A stretch of DNA of 64,000 nucleotides from Lota lota (GCA_026745465.1 JACYXH010000838.1:215297-279296); one strand, 5' to 3'; shown: positions 1 to 13,744, counted from the first letter of the stretch. Numbers and translations: made by a program. Notes: a model not told the origin generated them from the letters alone.

Positions 1-289
1 CCCATGGTAGAGGAAGTGACATTAGTTCGCTTTTCTACGTCCCCTGCTCACCAATGGGGAGCAGTAGCATTAGCAGGTCAGCAAACGAGAGGCATGGGCA
101 TTCCTCATGGATGTACTAGGAGATGGCGTGTCAGTCGGTAGAGGTCGAGGACGTGGGACTGAGCTAGTGTGCGCACCCTCAAAGTTCGCGAACCAGGTGT
201 TGATGCCAGAGTTGGCAACTAGGAAATGTTTTGCCGTAGCCAGGAAGGGGTGAGTGGAGGGGGATGTAGGGGCTCGGGAAGGAGAGCCT

Positions 290-660
290 CGCTTGCCAAG
301 TGAATCCAGCTAAGTGCTGCTAAGCTGAAAATACATGTGAACAAAAGGACGGGAATTCGGAGAAAACAAAACGACCTACCATACCTCACCAATTGTATTT
401 TCTGTACTCTAACAAAATCTCAGCAGATGGCGAGAATTGCAACCATTGTGTGAGATTGGTCAGAAATTCAAGGCAGGCATGACTTATGTTGTTTTATTCC
501 CACAATTGGAAATAATATCCGTTTTGGTCACTAGTCAGTTATCAAAGCGAAACCACATTGGGTACAAAACAAGTTTGTTCACAAAGAACTTCTGCAGTCC
601 CGGCCTGACTACCTGTTTTACTTGTTGTGACGTGGGATGTGTACTGCCGCTTTAGGGAGT
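290..660 (+). repeat. Dispersed repeat, copy A (family unknown)
   Basis: This stretch resembles 29380-29720. Both contain a CATACCTCACCAA block, then a motif like GATTGGTCAGA followed by AAGGCAGGC, then CCGCAAT/CCACAAT-type sequence and a shared ACAAGTTTGT(C/T)CA block. Divergence is high, so the copies are old. The short open frames over both blocks translate to similar peptides (GQKFKAG versus GQILKAG), which simply reflects the DNA similarity. I cannot name the family. Confidence 0.5.
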
Positions 661-1636
661 GCTCCGCTGCATGGGATCTTCAAGCGGTTTCCTGGGCTTT
701 ATGAGCTATTCAATATCCAAGAGTTATGGGCCTCCTTTAATCCGATGGTCGTTTACTCCCCTGTACCAAGCCACGCAAAGCAATCCCACATGTCATTAAT
801 GTTAAAGATATAAGATCCAGGACGTTCGTGTGTGGCCTGTTGAATTATAGGCGGGATTTGCTTCGTCATCACTATCATTGTAACTATTATTAATATTAGT
901 ATTATTAAAATCATCATAGTCATCATCATCATCATAATTATTTGTATTAACCGTATTCTAACTGTTGTTTCTGGTTGGACAGTTCACTTACAGTTGTGTG
1001 TTTTGTTTCTATCAAATGCAGTACTTTGTAATCCGGGCCTGTACACCGTGACCTGAAGCCACGGTCCGCGGTGCACTTTTGATACGATTTCCCCGACGCA
1101 GGCAGGGCTGGCCGGTCCACAAGCTCTTTTCTCTCCCGACCTCGGGCCCTGCTGATTTGGTTTGGTCAAACGTGCCGCAGCTCCTCTCCTCGTCGCTCCT
1201 TCTCATCATGTTCCAGTCGTGGAGAAAATGAGAGTGGGAGAGCGAGAGAGAGAGAGAGCAGGAACACAGATAGAGAGGGAGAGAGGGAGGTAGGGTGGGG
1301 TGGGGTGGAGGAGCCGAGGGCGGGGGGTGGGCTGATATATGGGGACAAATCAAGTCTACTGCGGGCGTCTGTCTGAAAAGGGATGGTTTTATCGCCCCTG
1401 GCATCTCAAATCTGGTGTCACTTGCTCCCGATCCCTCTCTTGCCTCCAACTCAATTTCTTTCCATCGCTCTCTTGCTGTCTCCTTTTCTCTCTCTCTGTC
1501 TCCTTTCTCTCTGTCTCCTTCTCTGTCTCTTTTTCCCTGTGTGTGTTCGTGCTAGCGGTTCCCAACGCTGCTTGGCCAGCATATCAATGAATGAGTGTCT
1601 CTTAGGCCCTCCTACATGAAGCAGTAAGCGCAGAGG
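661..1636. other. Intergenic, no gene seen
   Basis: There is a short ATT/ATC-rich patch near 880-950 and CT-rich sequence near 1430-1540. No exon, RNA gene or transposon end can be supported. Confidence 0.5.
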
Positions 1637-1842
1637 ACCACCGCCACCACCGCCACCGCCACCGCCACCACCACCGCCACCACCACCACCACCGCCACCG
1701 CCACCACCGCCACCGCCACCATCACCACCACCACCACCACCGCCACCGCCACCACCACCGCCACCACCGCCACCGCCACCGCCACCACCACCACCGCCAC
1801 CGCCACCACCACCACCGCCACCGCCACCCACCGCCACCGCCA

Positions 1843-1874
<32 letters not shown>

Positions 1875-1926
1875 ACCACCACCACCACCACCGCCACCAC
1901 CGCCACCGCCACCACCACCACCGCCG
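1637..1926. repeat. CCA/CCG trinucleotide array, about 290 bp
   Basis: This is a continuous run of CCA and CCG triplets in irregular alternation. It gives artificial polyglycine, polyvaline/alanine or polyproline/histidine frames on both strands. The mixture of CCA and CCG suggests an old expansion with many C/T-type substitutions at CpG. Confidence 0.95.
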
Positions 1927-2269
1927 CGCTACACAGGGTCGGGGGAGGACCAGAGTCTCTCTGGTGAGCAACCAGCCTTCCCCATGCAGATGAGCCACTC
2001 CCCCCTTAGGCTGGAGGAAAACCACTATTCATGGTTGGTTTATAATCAAGAGATGGAGGTCCCGGCCGCACGTACACGGGTGTATTTTTGGGAAACTGAT
2101 ACCGCTGACTTACGTGCCTACGTAAGAGATAGTCGCGTTCATTGTCTCTTATCAGCTGCCAGGAACGCGGCAACAAAGGAAACCTCTATGCTGCTCGCTG
2201 ATTGGACAGCTAGTCCCATGTCCATTACGACTTCACGTGCCCCACCAATGCCTGTGGCTCATTTGTGTT

Positions 2270-2411
<142 letters not shown>

Positions 2412-2677
2412 GGCAGAGTGTTTATTGTTCTACTTATAGAAGGATCAAAGGCCCTGTTATGTGTCTATAGGAAGGCTACGCTAAGGGTATTATTATCATC
2501 TTCAAAAAACTGCACTTACTTTCTTCTTTTTCAACCCTCTCCACGGCAACGTTCTGTCTTTCTTTGTGACTGTGAAAGAGATTCGCTTCAAATGTACGGT
2601 TTTGCTTGTGCTTGAATGGCTTGGAGAAGAAAACTAAGCCATTCCCATTCACACATGCTGCATGTGGCCCATTCGTA

Positions 2678-2679
<2 letters not shown>

Positions 2680-2723
<44 letters not shown>

Positions 2724-2758
2724 ACACACACACACACACACGCATACGCACACACACA
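2680..2758. repeat. (CA)n microsatellite
   Basis: About 78 bp of CA repeats with single interruptions (CATACA, CGCATACGCA). Confidence 0.95.
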
Positions 2759-5033
<2,275 letters not shown>

Positions 5034-5330
5034 CAGCGTTTGTCAAACTGCGGGTCTGGGCCCAGCCAGGACTTGGCCGTGGAGCAGTGGCTGACCGGGT
5101 CGCACTCCAAAGATCAGTTCAAACCTGCGCTGCAAGTTTGTTCGAGTTTGTCTGAAGAAGTCGCATGTCACATGACTCGCAAGGACCAATCGGAACACCG
5201 ACACCCGCTTCGTTTGACCGCCAATGTTAATTTGAGGATTAAAGTTGTGTGCCTCGTCAGGCTTCTGTGTAATTGGGCCCCCAGAGGCTGGGGGGTCCCG
5301 CTCCGCCGGGCCTTGGCTTAGCAGAGCCAA
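5034..5330 (+). mobile_element. hAT-like element end (partial)
   Basis: The block starts CAGCGTTTGTCAAACTGCGG, which resembles the CAGTGGTTCTCAAACT-type terminus of many vertebrate hAT elements. It continues into a GGGTCTGGGCCC-like subterminal region. I could not find a matching inverted end downstream, so the right boundary is a guess and the copy may be truncated. Confidence 0.3.
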
Positions 5331-5799
5331 CATCACAACGAGGACCAACGTAAGCCGGCACCGGAGAGACTCAACGAAGGACGCGACGACAGGAGGAGCA
5401 GGCGGTGCTAGGGTGGTGGGAGCGCATGGCGCCATCCGAGGTTTTAATGAGGAAAACAGAGGAGGTCGAGAGCTCGTCCGTGCGTAAGTCACGGAGGCCG
5501 GGTCGAAACGTAACCACGTTGAGGGGGGCCGGCCAGCGACGTGGACCGCAGGGGCCTTTATGCACGTGCCGTCTGTGTTGACAAGGGCGGCGACATCCAT
5601 TACCATCCACAAGCAGGAGGAGATAAGAAGTCCTCGTTCTCCCTCCCTCACGTCAACAGTTGTAGCACAATGGAATAATGACATTTCCCCACACTCGTAG
5701 CCCTGTTTATTTGACGGATTAAAATTGTCAACCTTCAAAAAGGTAATTATTCCTCTTGGATAGGCTCTAATCGTATCACTCTTGGTGGTGATACAAGAA
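5331..5799. other. Intergenic, GC-rich, no gene seen
   Basis: A 266-codon minus-strand open frame overlaps this area. It is bounded by the poly-C tract and shows no domain or splice structure, so I do not call it. Confidence 0.35.
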
Positions 5800-5820
5800 C
5801 CCCCCCCCCCCCCCCCCCCC
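5800..5820. repeat. Poly-C tract, 21 nt
   Basis: An uninterrupted run of C on the plus strand, followed by C-rich sequence. Confidence 0.95.
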
Positions 5821-5903
5821 TCCGCTCCCCCCACCACCCCCATGTGTCACCGCTTGTCTCCACACTTCTGATCTCTCCTACGGAATGATGGAAGGAGTAG
5901 AGA

Positions 5904-6360
5904 GAAATGGATGGATGGATAGATGATAGATAGAGATGGATAGATAGATAGTAGATAGATGGATAGATGGATGGATGGATGGATGGATGGATGGATAGAT
6001 GGTAGATAGATGGATGGATAGATAGATGGTAGATAGATGAATGGATAGATGATAGATAGAGATGGGTGGATAGATAGTAGATAGATGGATGGATAGATGA
6101 TAGATAGAGATGAATAGATAGATAGTAGATAGATGGATGGATGGATAGATAGATGGATGGATGGATAGATAGATGGTAGATAGATGGATAGATGGATGGA
6201 TAGATGGTAGATAGATGGATGGATGAATGAATAGATGGTAGATAGATGGTAGAGAAATGAATGAATGGATGGATGGTAGATGGATGGTAGATGGATGGAT
6301 AGATGGATGTATGGATGGAAGGATGGATAGATGGAGAGATGGATGGATGGATGGATGGTA
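5904..6360. repeat. GATG/GATA tetranucleotide array, about 455 bp
   Basis: Alternating GATG and GATA tetramers with GATGGTAGATA phase shifts about every 40-70 bp. On the minus strand it produces a Ser/Ile/His/Pro-rich artificial open frame. Confidence 0.95.
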
Positions 6361-6920
6361 GAAAGGGAGCTAGAGAGAGAGCGATGGAAGGACGGAGAGA
6401 CGGTAGAGAGATGGATGGACGGGTGGACAGACAGCCGGGTAACTCGGTTACAGTCTCTTTGTTTGAAAAGCCGATCGGAGCGACGGACAGAACGATCCAG
6501 AGAGAACGCTCCTCTCACAAGCGGGCGCGTGTGAGCGATAACCTTCAGCGTGTTTGCCGTCACAGCGCAGCGTCCGGTAACATGACATCGTCACACCCGG
6601 TACACATGAATAACACACCCTGGCCGTAGCAGAGATTTACGACGGAGATGAAAGCACATTCCCATAGGTTTTTCCCTCCTGTATATCATTCATGGGTAAA
6701 TCGATCTGGCGGTGCGGTTGGACCCTTTGCGTTTGATTAGCATTTGCTGCTAGGCTTCTATTAACAGGCACAATAACGATGATTTAGGAATGCCGTCATA
6801 AGTGATTGGAAAGGGGCTTTTGTTAAACTCTCACCCGTTACATAATGCCTAAGTTGGAGAATTATCTCACCCAACAGACCCGTAAAGAGAAAGTTCCCAT
6901 CCCAACGTAACAGAAAGAGC
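6361..6920. other. Intergenic, no gene seen
   Basis: Unique-looking sequence between the GATG array and the inverted-repeat element. No supported feature. Confidence 0.4.
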
Positions 6921-7912
6921 AACCCAGTGTCACACCAAAATGTAGTACAGTGGTCCACAGTGGAAAACGTAGTAGTTTCTCAACAACGGCTCTAGAATTG
7001 TGAGATGTCAAGTTTCTGTCTGCGAAAACAAACAAGATGGCTGACATTTATTTAATTCTCAGTGGAAAATGCAATATTTTGATATAGATTCGGCATTAAA
7101 ATGGGTTTTGATAACATTTCTAGCGAGAAATTTGCATTTTATTGTGATTATTTGCGTTCAGTGACTGTATATATGTTTAGTTAGTCAGTTAAACTGCTCG
7201 CGGCGTTTTTCATGCTTATTTGGGGTTTTGAGGGAATAGAATCGGGGTAGGCTGTATTCTGTTTAAGAAATAACCTAAATTATATATTGTATTACACATC
7301 TCATATTTCAAACATGTGGAACCATGAGCTACATTTTTGTTAGGAATCCCTCCGCCCCCCCCAGTTCTCGTATATTCATATGTGCTTGTTTATGACCTAT
7401 GACCATATGGGGAATTGTTGCCATGCCCCAGTGGTGGTGGTGTCATTTATATGAAAGAGGGCATTCAAATATCCCAGAATGATCAATTAGGAGGCCGTAG
7501 CCCTACAGGAAGTGATGCATTGAGTAGCTGACTTAGGGGTCAAGGTCACTAACACGTGAGCTATAGACCTGGGGTCTCTTTTATATCAAAGAGGGTCTCA
7601 AAGGACATATATGATTATCAATTTGGGGGCTCCAGCCCTACAGGAAGTGACTCACAAAGCCTCAGCAAATGCTCCATGTCATGCAGCGGCTCGCTTGCAA
7701 GATTTTGAGCTGAAGTTGTTCCCAGACCTACACCCTACCCATCCAGCACGCATACCTGAGAATCAGACCTCTATTTCATAACAAAAACAAAATATAATAT
7801 TTTATAAATAATATTAATTAATTAATATAAATATTGCATTTTCCACTGACACTAAAATAAATGTCAGCCATCTTGTTTGTTTTCGCAGACAGAAATTTGG
7901 CAGTCACGTGAA
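6921..7912 (+). mobile_element. TIR transposon family X, copy 1 (non-autonomous)
   Basis: This copy begins AACCCAGTGTCACACCAAAA and shares several hundred bases with 17409-18436 in the same orientation. The shared blocks are the AACAAGATGGCTGACAT block, the GTGGAAAATGC block, GTCAGTTAAACTGCTCG and CCATGAGCTACATTTTTGTT. Near the right end (7825-7912) the GCATTTTCCACTGA and TGTCAGCCATCTTGTTTGTT segment is the reverse complement of its own left arm, so it had inverted ends. The outermost right repeat seems lost. No transposase frame is present. The family cannot be assigned from what I see. Confidence 0.65.
7430..7660 (+). repeat. About 125-bp direct dimer inside copy 1
   Basis: The segment with TATATGAAAGAGGG ... 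CCCTACAGGAAGTGATGCA recurs as TATATCAAAGAGGG ... CCCTACAGGAAGTGACTCA. This diverged direct repeat is not evident in copy 2. Confidence 0.6.
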
Positions 7913-7962
7913 TTTAATAAAGACTTTCTTTATTAAATAAAGACTTTCTTTATTAAATAAAC
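7913..7962 (+). repeat. Short tandem repeat, 21-bp unit
   Basis: A unit of the type TTTAATAAAGACTTTCTTTA is repeated two to three times, directly after the decayed right end of the transposon copy. Confidence 0.7.
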
Positions 7963-8108
7963 CACGGAAAGCACAGAGGTCTTCAACGTGAACCGTCTAC
8001 CTTCACCGCGCCACCATGAAGGCTTAATCTAAATCATACTTATCCGTTGAATTTAATATAGAGATGTCATTTAAGATCAAACACAGAGCTGAAAGTGACT
8101 CTCTCGCT

Positions 8109-8122
8109 GTTACCAAGGCAAC
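8109..8122 (+). promoter_or_regulatory. X-box (RFX-type) motif
   Basis: GTTACCAAGGCAAC is a perfect imperfect-palindrome X-box (GTNRCC, short spacer, RGYAAC). RFX factors bind this class of site at ciliary and many testis genes. It lies about 165-180 bp upstream of the proposed start codon, a usual distance. Binding is not shown; the motif alone could occur by chance. Confidence 0.5.
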
Positions 8123-8139
8123 CAGAGGGCGCAGAACCT

Positions 8140-8287
8140 GCGTTGAGTTTGACCAATTAGCTCGCCTGCCGCAGCTCGCGCGCTGTGTGCTTTTATTAAT
8201 TGGTTAATTGGCTGCGTTCTGTTTGGTTCTGTTCAGTTCAGAGGGAAGCGGACAGCACGTTGGTGTCCGCCGCCGTTCAGCAGCGTA
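8140..8287 (+). promoter_or_regulatory. CpG-rich promoter and 5' leader
   Basis: There is local CpG enrichment (CTCGCGCGCTG, GTCCGCCGCCGTTC), a CCAAT at 8153-8157 and inverted CCAAT (ATTGG) near 8198 and 8207. With the X-box upstream and the ATG-plus-donor downstream, this reads as a TATA-less promoter. The transcription start itself cannot be fixed from sequence. Confidence 0.45.
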
Positions 8288-8304
8288 ATGGCTTCCCAGA
8301 CGCG
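8288..8304 (+). CDS. Candidate exon 1 (start codon, partial CDS)
   Basis: The ATG lies in AGCGTAATGG, which has G at +4 but a weak -3 context. The frame reads Met-Ala-Ser-Gln-Thr and then a split Arg codon at the donor CGCG/GTAAGA. This ATG was chosen because the next exon keeps the frame open and it sits just downstream of the CpG-rich promoter. There is no family match that I know. Confidence 0.3.
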
Positions 8305-8396
8305 GTAAGATTGTTGTGTTCATGAAACTACGACGTGTGTGTCGTTTTCTGGTCAAGTGCGTTGTGACTAATTCATCCTCCCGTCCTGTTTCACAG

Positions 8397-8445
8397 GTCA
8401 CGAAGACTTTTCGAAGTAAAACGGAGCACCTCATCTGGACCTGAT
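8397..8445 (+). CDS. Candidate exon 2 (49 nt)
   Basis: The acceptor is TCCTGTTTCACAG and the donor GAT/GTGAGT. Joined to exon 1 it reads SRRLFEVKRSTSSGPD, basic and Ser-rich, ending in phase 0. The other two frames carry stops, so the frame choice is supported. No domain is recognisable. Confidence 0.35.
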
Positions 8446-9224
8446 GTGAGTAGAAATGTGCCTACTAATATAAATGTTACATATTTATGTTGGTTGTTTT
8501 AAGCCCATCATACAGTTATAAACGTGACCTGTTTCTTTATTTACGGAAGCAGTATAAGCGTATGAAAGTACAAAAGTTCTGCCTGCATGTAGCCCTACAT
8601 TTAAATAAAGCAGTTTGTAGGCCAACACCCCCAGCCTGACCCGCCGTGAAACCCCGTCGGCCACAAACCATGTCTTAGGCCTTTCTGGTGGAACTGAAGC
8701 GTTGCTGCACATTTAATATGGGAGCTTGACACTGAATTGGAACTTTAAAACCTTCGTCAATGCAAGGATGCACTAGCAGACGTCACAGCTCCACAATGCC
8801 TGAGTGTGTCGAGGCAGCACACTTGCATTGACCTGTGTGTGCGCAATATAAATCGCTGATAATGTGTGATGGAAAGCGGGGATTGTGGTGGTTTAACTAT
8901 AATTTGAAATTTAAATGTTCATTCTTTGTGAAAGTATAACATTTACGTTTGAACTTGTTAAAAGTAGAAGTAACTCACTCTGGCCTAATGTCAGTCAAAG
9001 AAAAAGTATAACTTGTAATAAAAAGCTTGATTAGATGGTAATTATCTTAAACATTATATAAAAGTTGAAAAAGCCCTGAATTTGTAATGTTTTTAGTTAA
9101 TACTAATTTAACCGAGTTGGTAGCTGTTGAACTGTGGGACAGTGCCCAAGTTTGGGGACGAGAATGAATAAATAAAATTAATGAAGTGTGTGCCCGCTAA
9201 TCTGCTTCTTGCACTTCTTCAAAG

Positions 9225-9294
9225 GTCTATCATGGAGATTAACCTGCGGTTCTGTGAGTATCCCAATTCAACCATGAAGAAGAAACTGCGAACT
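9225..9294 (+). CDS. Candidate exon 3 (70 nt)
   Basis: The acceptor is a CTTCTTGCACTTCTTCAAAG tract and the donor CGAACT/GTAAGT. The open frame reads IMEINLRFCEYPNSTMKKK and onward, ending in phase 0. With the strongest acceptor the frame does not follow exon 2. A weaker acceptor at ATGGAG/ATTAAC restores a phase-0 join, or an exon between 8446 and 9224 has been missed. Confidence 0.35.
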
Positions 9295-9542
9295 GTAAGT
9301 CACTCGTTTCCGCATTATTTTGGGCACATTAATGTATTTTGGCTTCCTGGTGGGCTGAGTTAACCCGTTAGGTGAAGGTTGATTTGAGGAGTAAGGATGT
9401 TTCATTGGTGCATGGGCTGCTTAAGCGTTTGGTTTGAGTTTATATTAATGGTTTGTTAAAATGGTTGCAGGTACAGGTTGTAAGTGTTAAGATAGGTGCA
9501 ATAATAGAGATGTCTGTGGGTACAACCAAAACATACTCCAGG

Positions 9543-12297
9543 GTTGGGTTCCGATTTTCTTAAGTCTTCTTTCCCGCTACTCTCCTGGGCTCTGCAGCAA
9601 CATCACATGAGTGTTGCTTTACTGATGAAGGTGTGGTCTGAGTGAGTAGAGATGCATGCTAGGATACAGTGCTGTCTGAAGTGTACAGGTCTGTAGATGC
9701 GCCCCCTCAGGAGAAACCAAGTGTGAGAATCCGTTGTGACATCAGTTACATGAGCTACAATGTCCTTTTAAGATGGTGACAGGGATTCTCTAAGGAGAAA
9801 TGGCAGGGGCGAGATGTGAGGGCTCATCATCTCAACGACTAGAACCCAACTTCGGTCTTACACCAGAGAACCATACAACACATTTCAACATTCCCCTCCA
9901 TGCATCGTGACGCCTCAGCAACAGTTTCTTTACCTGCTCAGCTGGAGGAGAGCACATCTCCAGGTCAAAAAGGGTCATAGTTGGGGCCATTCCAAGATGG
10001 TTTCTGATTTGAGGTGAGCCATCTTCAAGGTCCAGCTGGCCTTGCCCATTACTGTGCAGTTTAGCCTGAGAAAGACTTCCATCTTGAGGGTTGGAGTATA
10101 CAAAACACTATCCACAGAAAGCTTCCATCTGGTCCAGCCGAGGGCTCGTCAGCCTGCTGATGATGGAGGATCCTGCTCTTCAAGAGCTACCGCCCCACCA
10201 CTGGGTTGTCGTCTGAACAGATTACCTTCTTCTCGCCTTTTTCCCAAGAGTCCTGTCCTAAGGCTTACTAATGCTGCACGGTTTGCATCTGTGAAGGCTA
10301 CTCAAACAGGAAACCACTGGACTACAAAGACATCACTTCAGGGACGTTAAATCATCCAGGGACACCTTTTGGAGACACCATGCACAATCATCATTTAAAT
10401 CTCTGGTGACATTGAAGATTCAGTTCTACTCTGGGTGCCATGGCAGGAGATTTGTGCATGGATGGTGGATTTTACCTGGCATGAGTGAGTGTTTGGCATT
10501 GTATTGGTCGGTGGCATGTGGGTTTGACATGAGATGGAAATTGTTAATTTGTGAGCATGGCTAGGGTTTGCTCTGGCATAGGGTTCTACATGTGTGTGAG
10601 TGGCCTGGGTTCCACCTGGTATAGGGTTCTACAGGTGTGTGTGGCTAGGGTTCGACCTGGCATAGGGTTCTACAGGTGTGTGAATGGCTAGGGTTCGACC
10701 TGGCATAGGGTTCTACAGGTGTGTGAATGGCTAGGGTTTGACCTGGCATAGGGTTCTACAGGTGTGTGTGGCTAGGGTTCGACCTGGCAAAGGGTTTTTC
10801 ATGTGTGTGAATGGCTAGGGTTCGACCTGGCTTAGGGTTCTACAGGTGTGTGAATGGCTAGGGTTCGACCTGGCTTAGGGTTCTACATGTGTGTGAATGG
10901 CTAGGGTTCGACCTGGCTTAGGGTTCTACAGGTGTGTGAATGGCTAGGGTTTGACCTGGCATAGGGTTCTACAGGTGTGTGAATGGCTAGGGTTTGACCT
11001 GGCATAGGGTTCTACAGGTGTGTGAATGGCTAGGGTTTGACCTGGCATAGGGTTCTACAGGTGTGTGACTGGCTAGGGTTCGACCTGGCATAGGGTTCTA
11101 CAGGTGTGTGAATGGCTAGGGTTTGACCTGGCATAGGGTTTTTCATGTGTGTGAATGGCTAGGGTTTGACCTGGCATAGGGTTCTACAGGTGTGTGAATG
11201 GCTAGGGTTCGACCTGGCATAGGGTTCTATAGGTGTGTGAATGGCTAGGGTTCGACCTGGCATAGGGTTCTACAGGTGTGTGAATGGCTAGGGTTCGACC
11301 TGGCATAGGGTTGTGTGTGTGCATGTGCTGCTTGCTTTGACAGGTAAAATGTACATGAGAGGGTATGTGTGATTGAGTGGCATGGGGTATTGGAATGGTC
11401 AACTAAATCAAAATGGATGGACGGGCACCACGTATACTTAAGGACTCCAGTATACATCAAGAGCCTGGAACAATGCTCCGGAACGATATCCTAACACACT
11501 GGGCAGGAAGACAAGAGTGTTGTATTGGAATCAAGTGTAAAGAGAGGATGCAAATTGCGGGTTCAGATCAGTGACTTCAAACTAGGACTACACCAATTTG
11601 GAACAATGGAGGATGGACACCTAATGGCATTCCAGAGTCTGATGTTGGAAAATGACCTAAATGGATATTCAAGATGAACTTCAGACCTGTAGTGAAGCGG
11701 CTCTTCCTACCTGGCTGGATGGACGGCGAGCCCTGTGGATCGTGTCTCGTGTACTCTTGTGCTCAGATGCAAGTCTTCTCTGGCTGAACTGTATTGTTTT
11801 GTACAGGGGTAGCTGAACTGGAAGATGGGTTCCCTTTAATCAGAAACGATCTGGGAACTATCCCAACTAGGGCCCTCTTCAAGCTGAAGTTGTGCTCTTC
11901 TTCAGCTGAGGAGGTAAGGAAACCCTCACTGGGGCTTCAAGATGTATAGAGGAACGTTGCAATGTGTTCCATGGTTCTCTGATGGAATACCTTAGTTGTA
12001 TTCTACTGGTTGAGAGGAAGAACACACATCTTCCTCTTGGCATATTTCCTTTAGGAATTCCTGTTGCCTCCTTTAAGGATATTCTAGTTCATGTAACTGA
12101 TGTCATGACGCATTCTCAAACACTTGGTTTCTCCTGAGGGGGCGCATCTACAGAACTGTAGACTTCAGACAGCACTGTATCCTAGCATGCATCTCTGCTT
12201 ATTCAGACCACACCTATCAGTAGGGCAACACTCTAGGGACGTGAATGCAGAGTTTTTGAGAGTAACGAGGGAGCAGGGAAAAGGTATTGGAACACAA
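9543..12297. repeat. Long inverted repeat, arms about 600 bp, in an intron
   Basis: The left arm at about 9543-10150 and the right arm at about 11700-12297 are reverse complements with moderate divergence. Matching anchors are AGAGATGCATGCTAGGATAC with AGTGCTGTCTGAAGT, GATGCGCCCCCTCAGGAGAA, GACATCAGTTACATGA, the TCAGCTG(G/A)AG(G/A)AGAGCACA block and ATCCACAG. A spacer of about 1.5 kb holds a 43-bp minisatellite. The structure could be a transposon with long terminal inverted repeats or an inverted duplication. I found no clear target-site duplication and no transposase. It lies wholly inside the proposed intron 9295-13744, so the pre-mRNA could fold into long double-stranded RNA. Confidence 0.75.
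10560..11320 (+). repeat. Minisatellite, 43-bp unit, about 17 copies
   Basis: The consensus unit runs GGCTAGGGTTCGACCTGG, then CATAGGGTTCTACAGG, then TGTGTGAAT. Units vary from about 38 to 46 bp. Common variants are TTCGACC/TTTGACC, CATAGGG/CTTAGGG and TCTACAGG/TTTTCATG. Each unit carries two TAGGGTT heptamers about 20 bp apart. It sits in the spacer between the two inverted-repeat arms. Confidence 0.95.
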
Positions 12298-13039
12298 TGG
12301 CATGTTAAGTCTGTAGATCTTTAAATCATGGAGATTGTTAGATAGAAGTTCAGGAATTGGGGTTCAGTTTATTACGTGCAGTCCTTTCTCTCAAAGGCTC
12401 ACACTCCTTTCACTTGACCTCTGTAGATTTATTTGTTTAAATGATTTGCTATTGGTGATGATGTGGTTAGTTCATGGTAACGTTGCAGGGTTATGGTTGG
12501 CTCGCTGTGAGTTAGACATTTAGATTTGATCTGTATGGCTTGTACCCAGGATTATCTAGATTAATGTTCTGTGTATTGTAAAATGTAGTCACTGTTTTGC
12601 ATTGAAGGAGTCTATAGTTTTTAGGCAAGAATTTGAGGTTTAACGTTGTTGTGGGACTTGCATGGTAGTTCTGTGTTATGGTTTTGAGCGTTTGAACTTT
12701 GTACACACTGGGTGCATAGCAATGTAGCGGTACACTGAATAGTAATGACCAACAGCAACAAACGGCTCGCCTCAAGGTAAGTCTGTTGGCTGTTTTTTCA
12801 AATGAGAAGATCATCGCTGGACTACAGGATCTTCCTTCGCTCAGCTCAAGGTGAGGTGCTGGTTATGTTTCTTACTGGTTGGTTCCGGCTGGAATGTTCG
12901 GATTCCAGTCGGACGGTTGTGTGCTTCCCGCCGGGAGGTTCTAAGTTAGTGGTCACTTAATTTATTCTCAAAATGGTTGGCATTGGAGTATTGACAACCT
13001 TAAGGACACACTTGGCAGTTAGTTGAACGTTGAGTCACC

Positions 13040-13155
13040 TGAGAGGGCATCTGGCAGTACGTTCTGGTTAGCATTTGCATAACTATCACTTATGAAAGTA
13101 CCCTGTTTGGGCTTCTGGCAGTACGTTCAGGATTGGCATTTGCGTAACCTCGTCA
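13040..13155 (+). repeat. Direct repeat, two copies of about 45 bp
   Basis: CTGGCAGTACGTTC followed by GG(T/A)T(T/A)(A/G)GCATTTGC and (A/G)TAAC appears at about 13050 and 13115. It is short, and its origin is unknown. Confidence 0.6.
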
Positions 13156-13744
13156 CCAACGGAAAACCATTTCAGTCGGTTACCATTTAGAATTTTTAAT
13201 CTTAAAGATATTTTAGGTTGACAATTCAAACTACATACTGACCCATACGCCGTCCAATATGCGTTGCGTTTCCCCATAATTTTACCGATAATTTTCAATA
13301 ATTGCGCTGTACTGTTAACCGCATTGAAGGACTCGCGCTGCGTACAAAACTGCGATATAATTGCGGGCACATTTCTGACTGACCATCAGTGAAGGCTGCA
13401 GGTCTTTTTATGGCGGGAAACTATTTGGCACGTCTTCCATACAACCCAGCACCTGAATATGGCTAAGTATCATTTTACTATTCGATTAAATATTGATACT
13501 GCTTAGTGTTCAGGTACTAACAGCTTTTGAACATTCTAAATATCTGGTCTGTTAAGTAATTGCCACATAAGTTAAACCCTACCAAATGGCATGACATTAC
13601 ATTATTTTTACCCCATACTTTTGTGATGAGTTACCAACTGGATAGTATCCAACAGCTAAAATAATGGCTATGTCCCACATGTTGCAGTAGTAGAAACCCT
13701 ATAACTGTACAAGGTTAAAATGGTAACATCTAGTTTGTCACAAG

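Noticed and set aside
1451-2025. Minus-strand open frames of 137-156 codons over the CCA/CCG array
   Set aside because: Polyglycine and Val/Ala/Trp/Arg runs come straight from the trinucleotide repeat; no gene structure.
5043-5843. 266-codon minus-strand open frame
   Set aside because: Begins in the poly-C region and crosses a hAT-like end; no domain, and the length is within chance for GC-rich DNA.
5847-6563. 238-codon Ser/Ile/His/Pro-rich minus-strand frame
   Set aside because: Translation of the GATG/GATA array.
10560-11320. Interstitial telomere sequence
   Set aside because: TAGGGTT occurs twice per 43-bp unit but never as consecutive TTAGGG hexamers.
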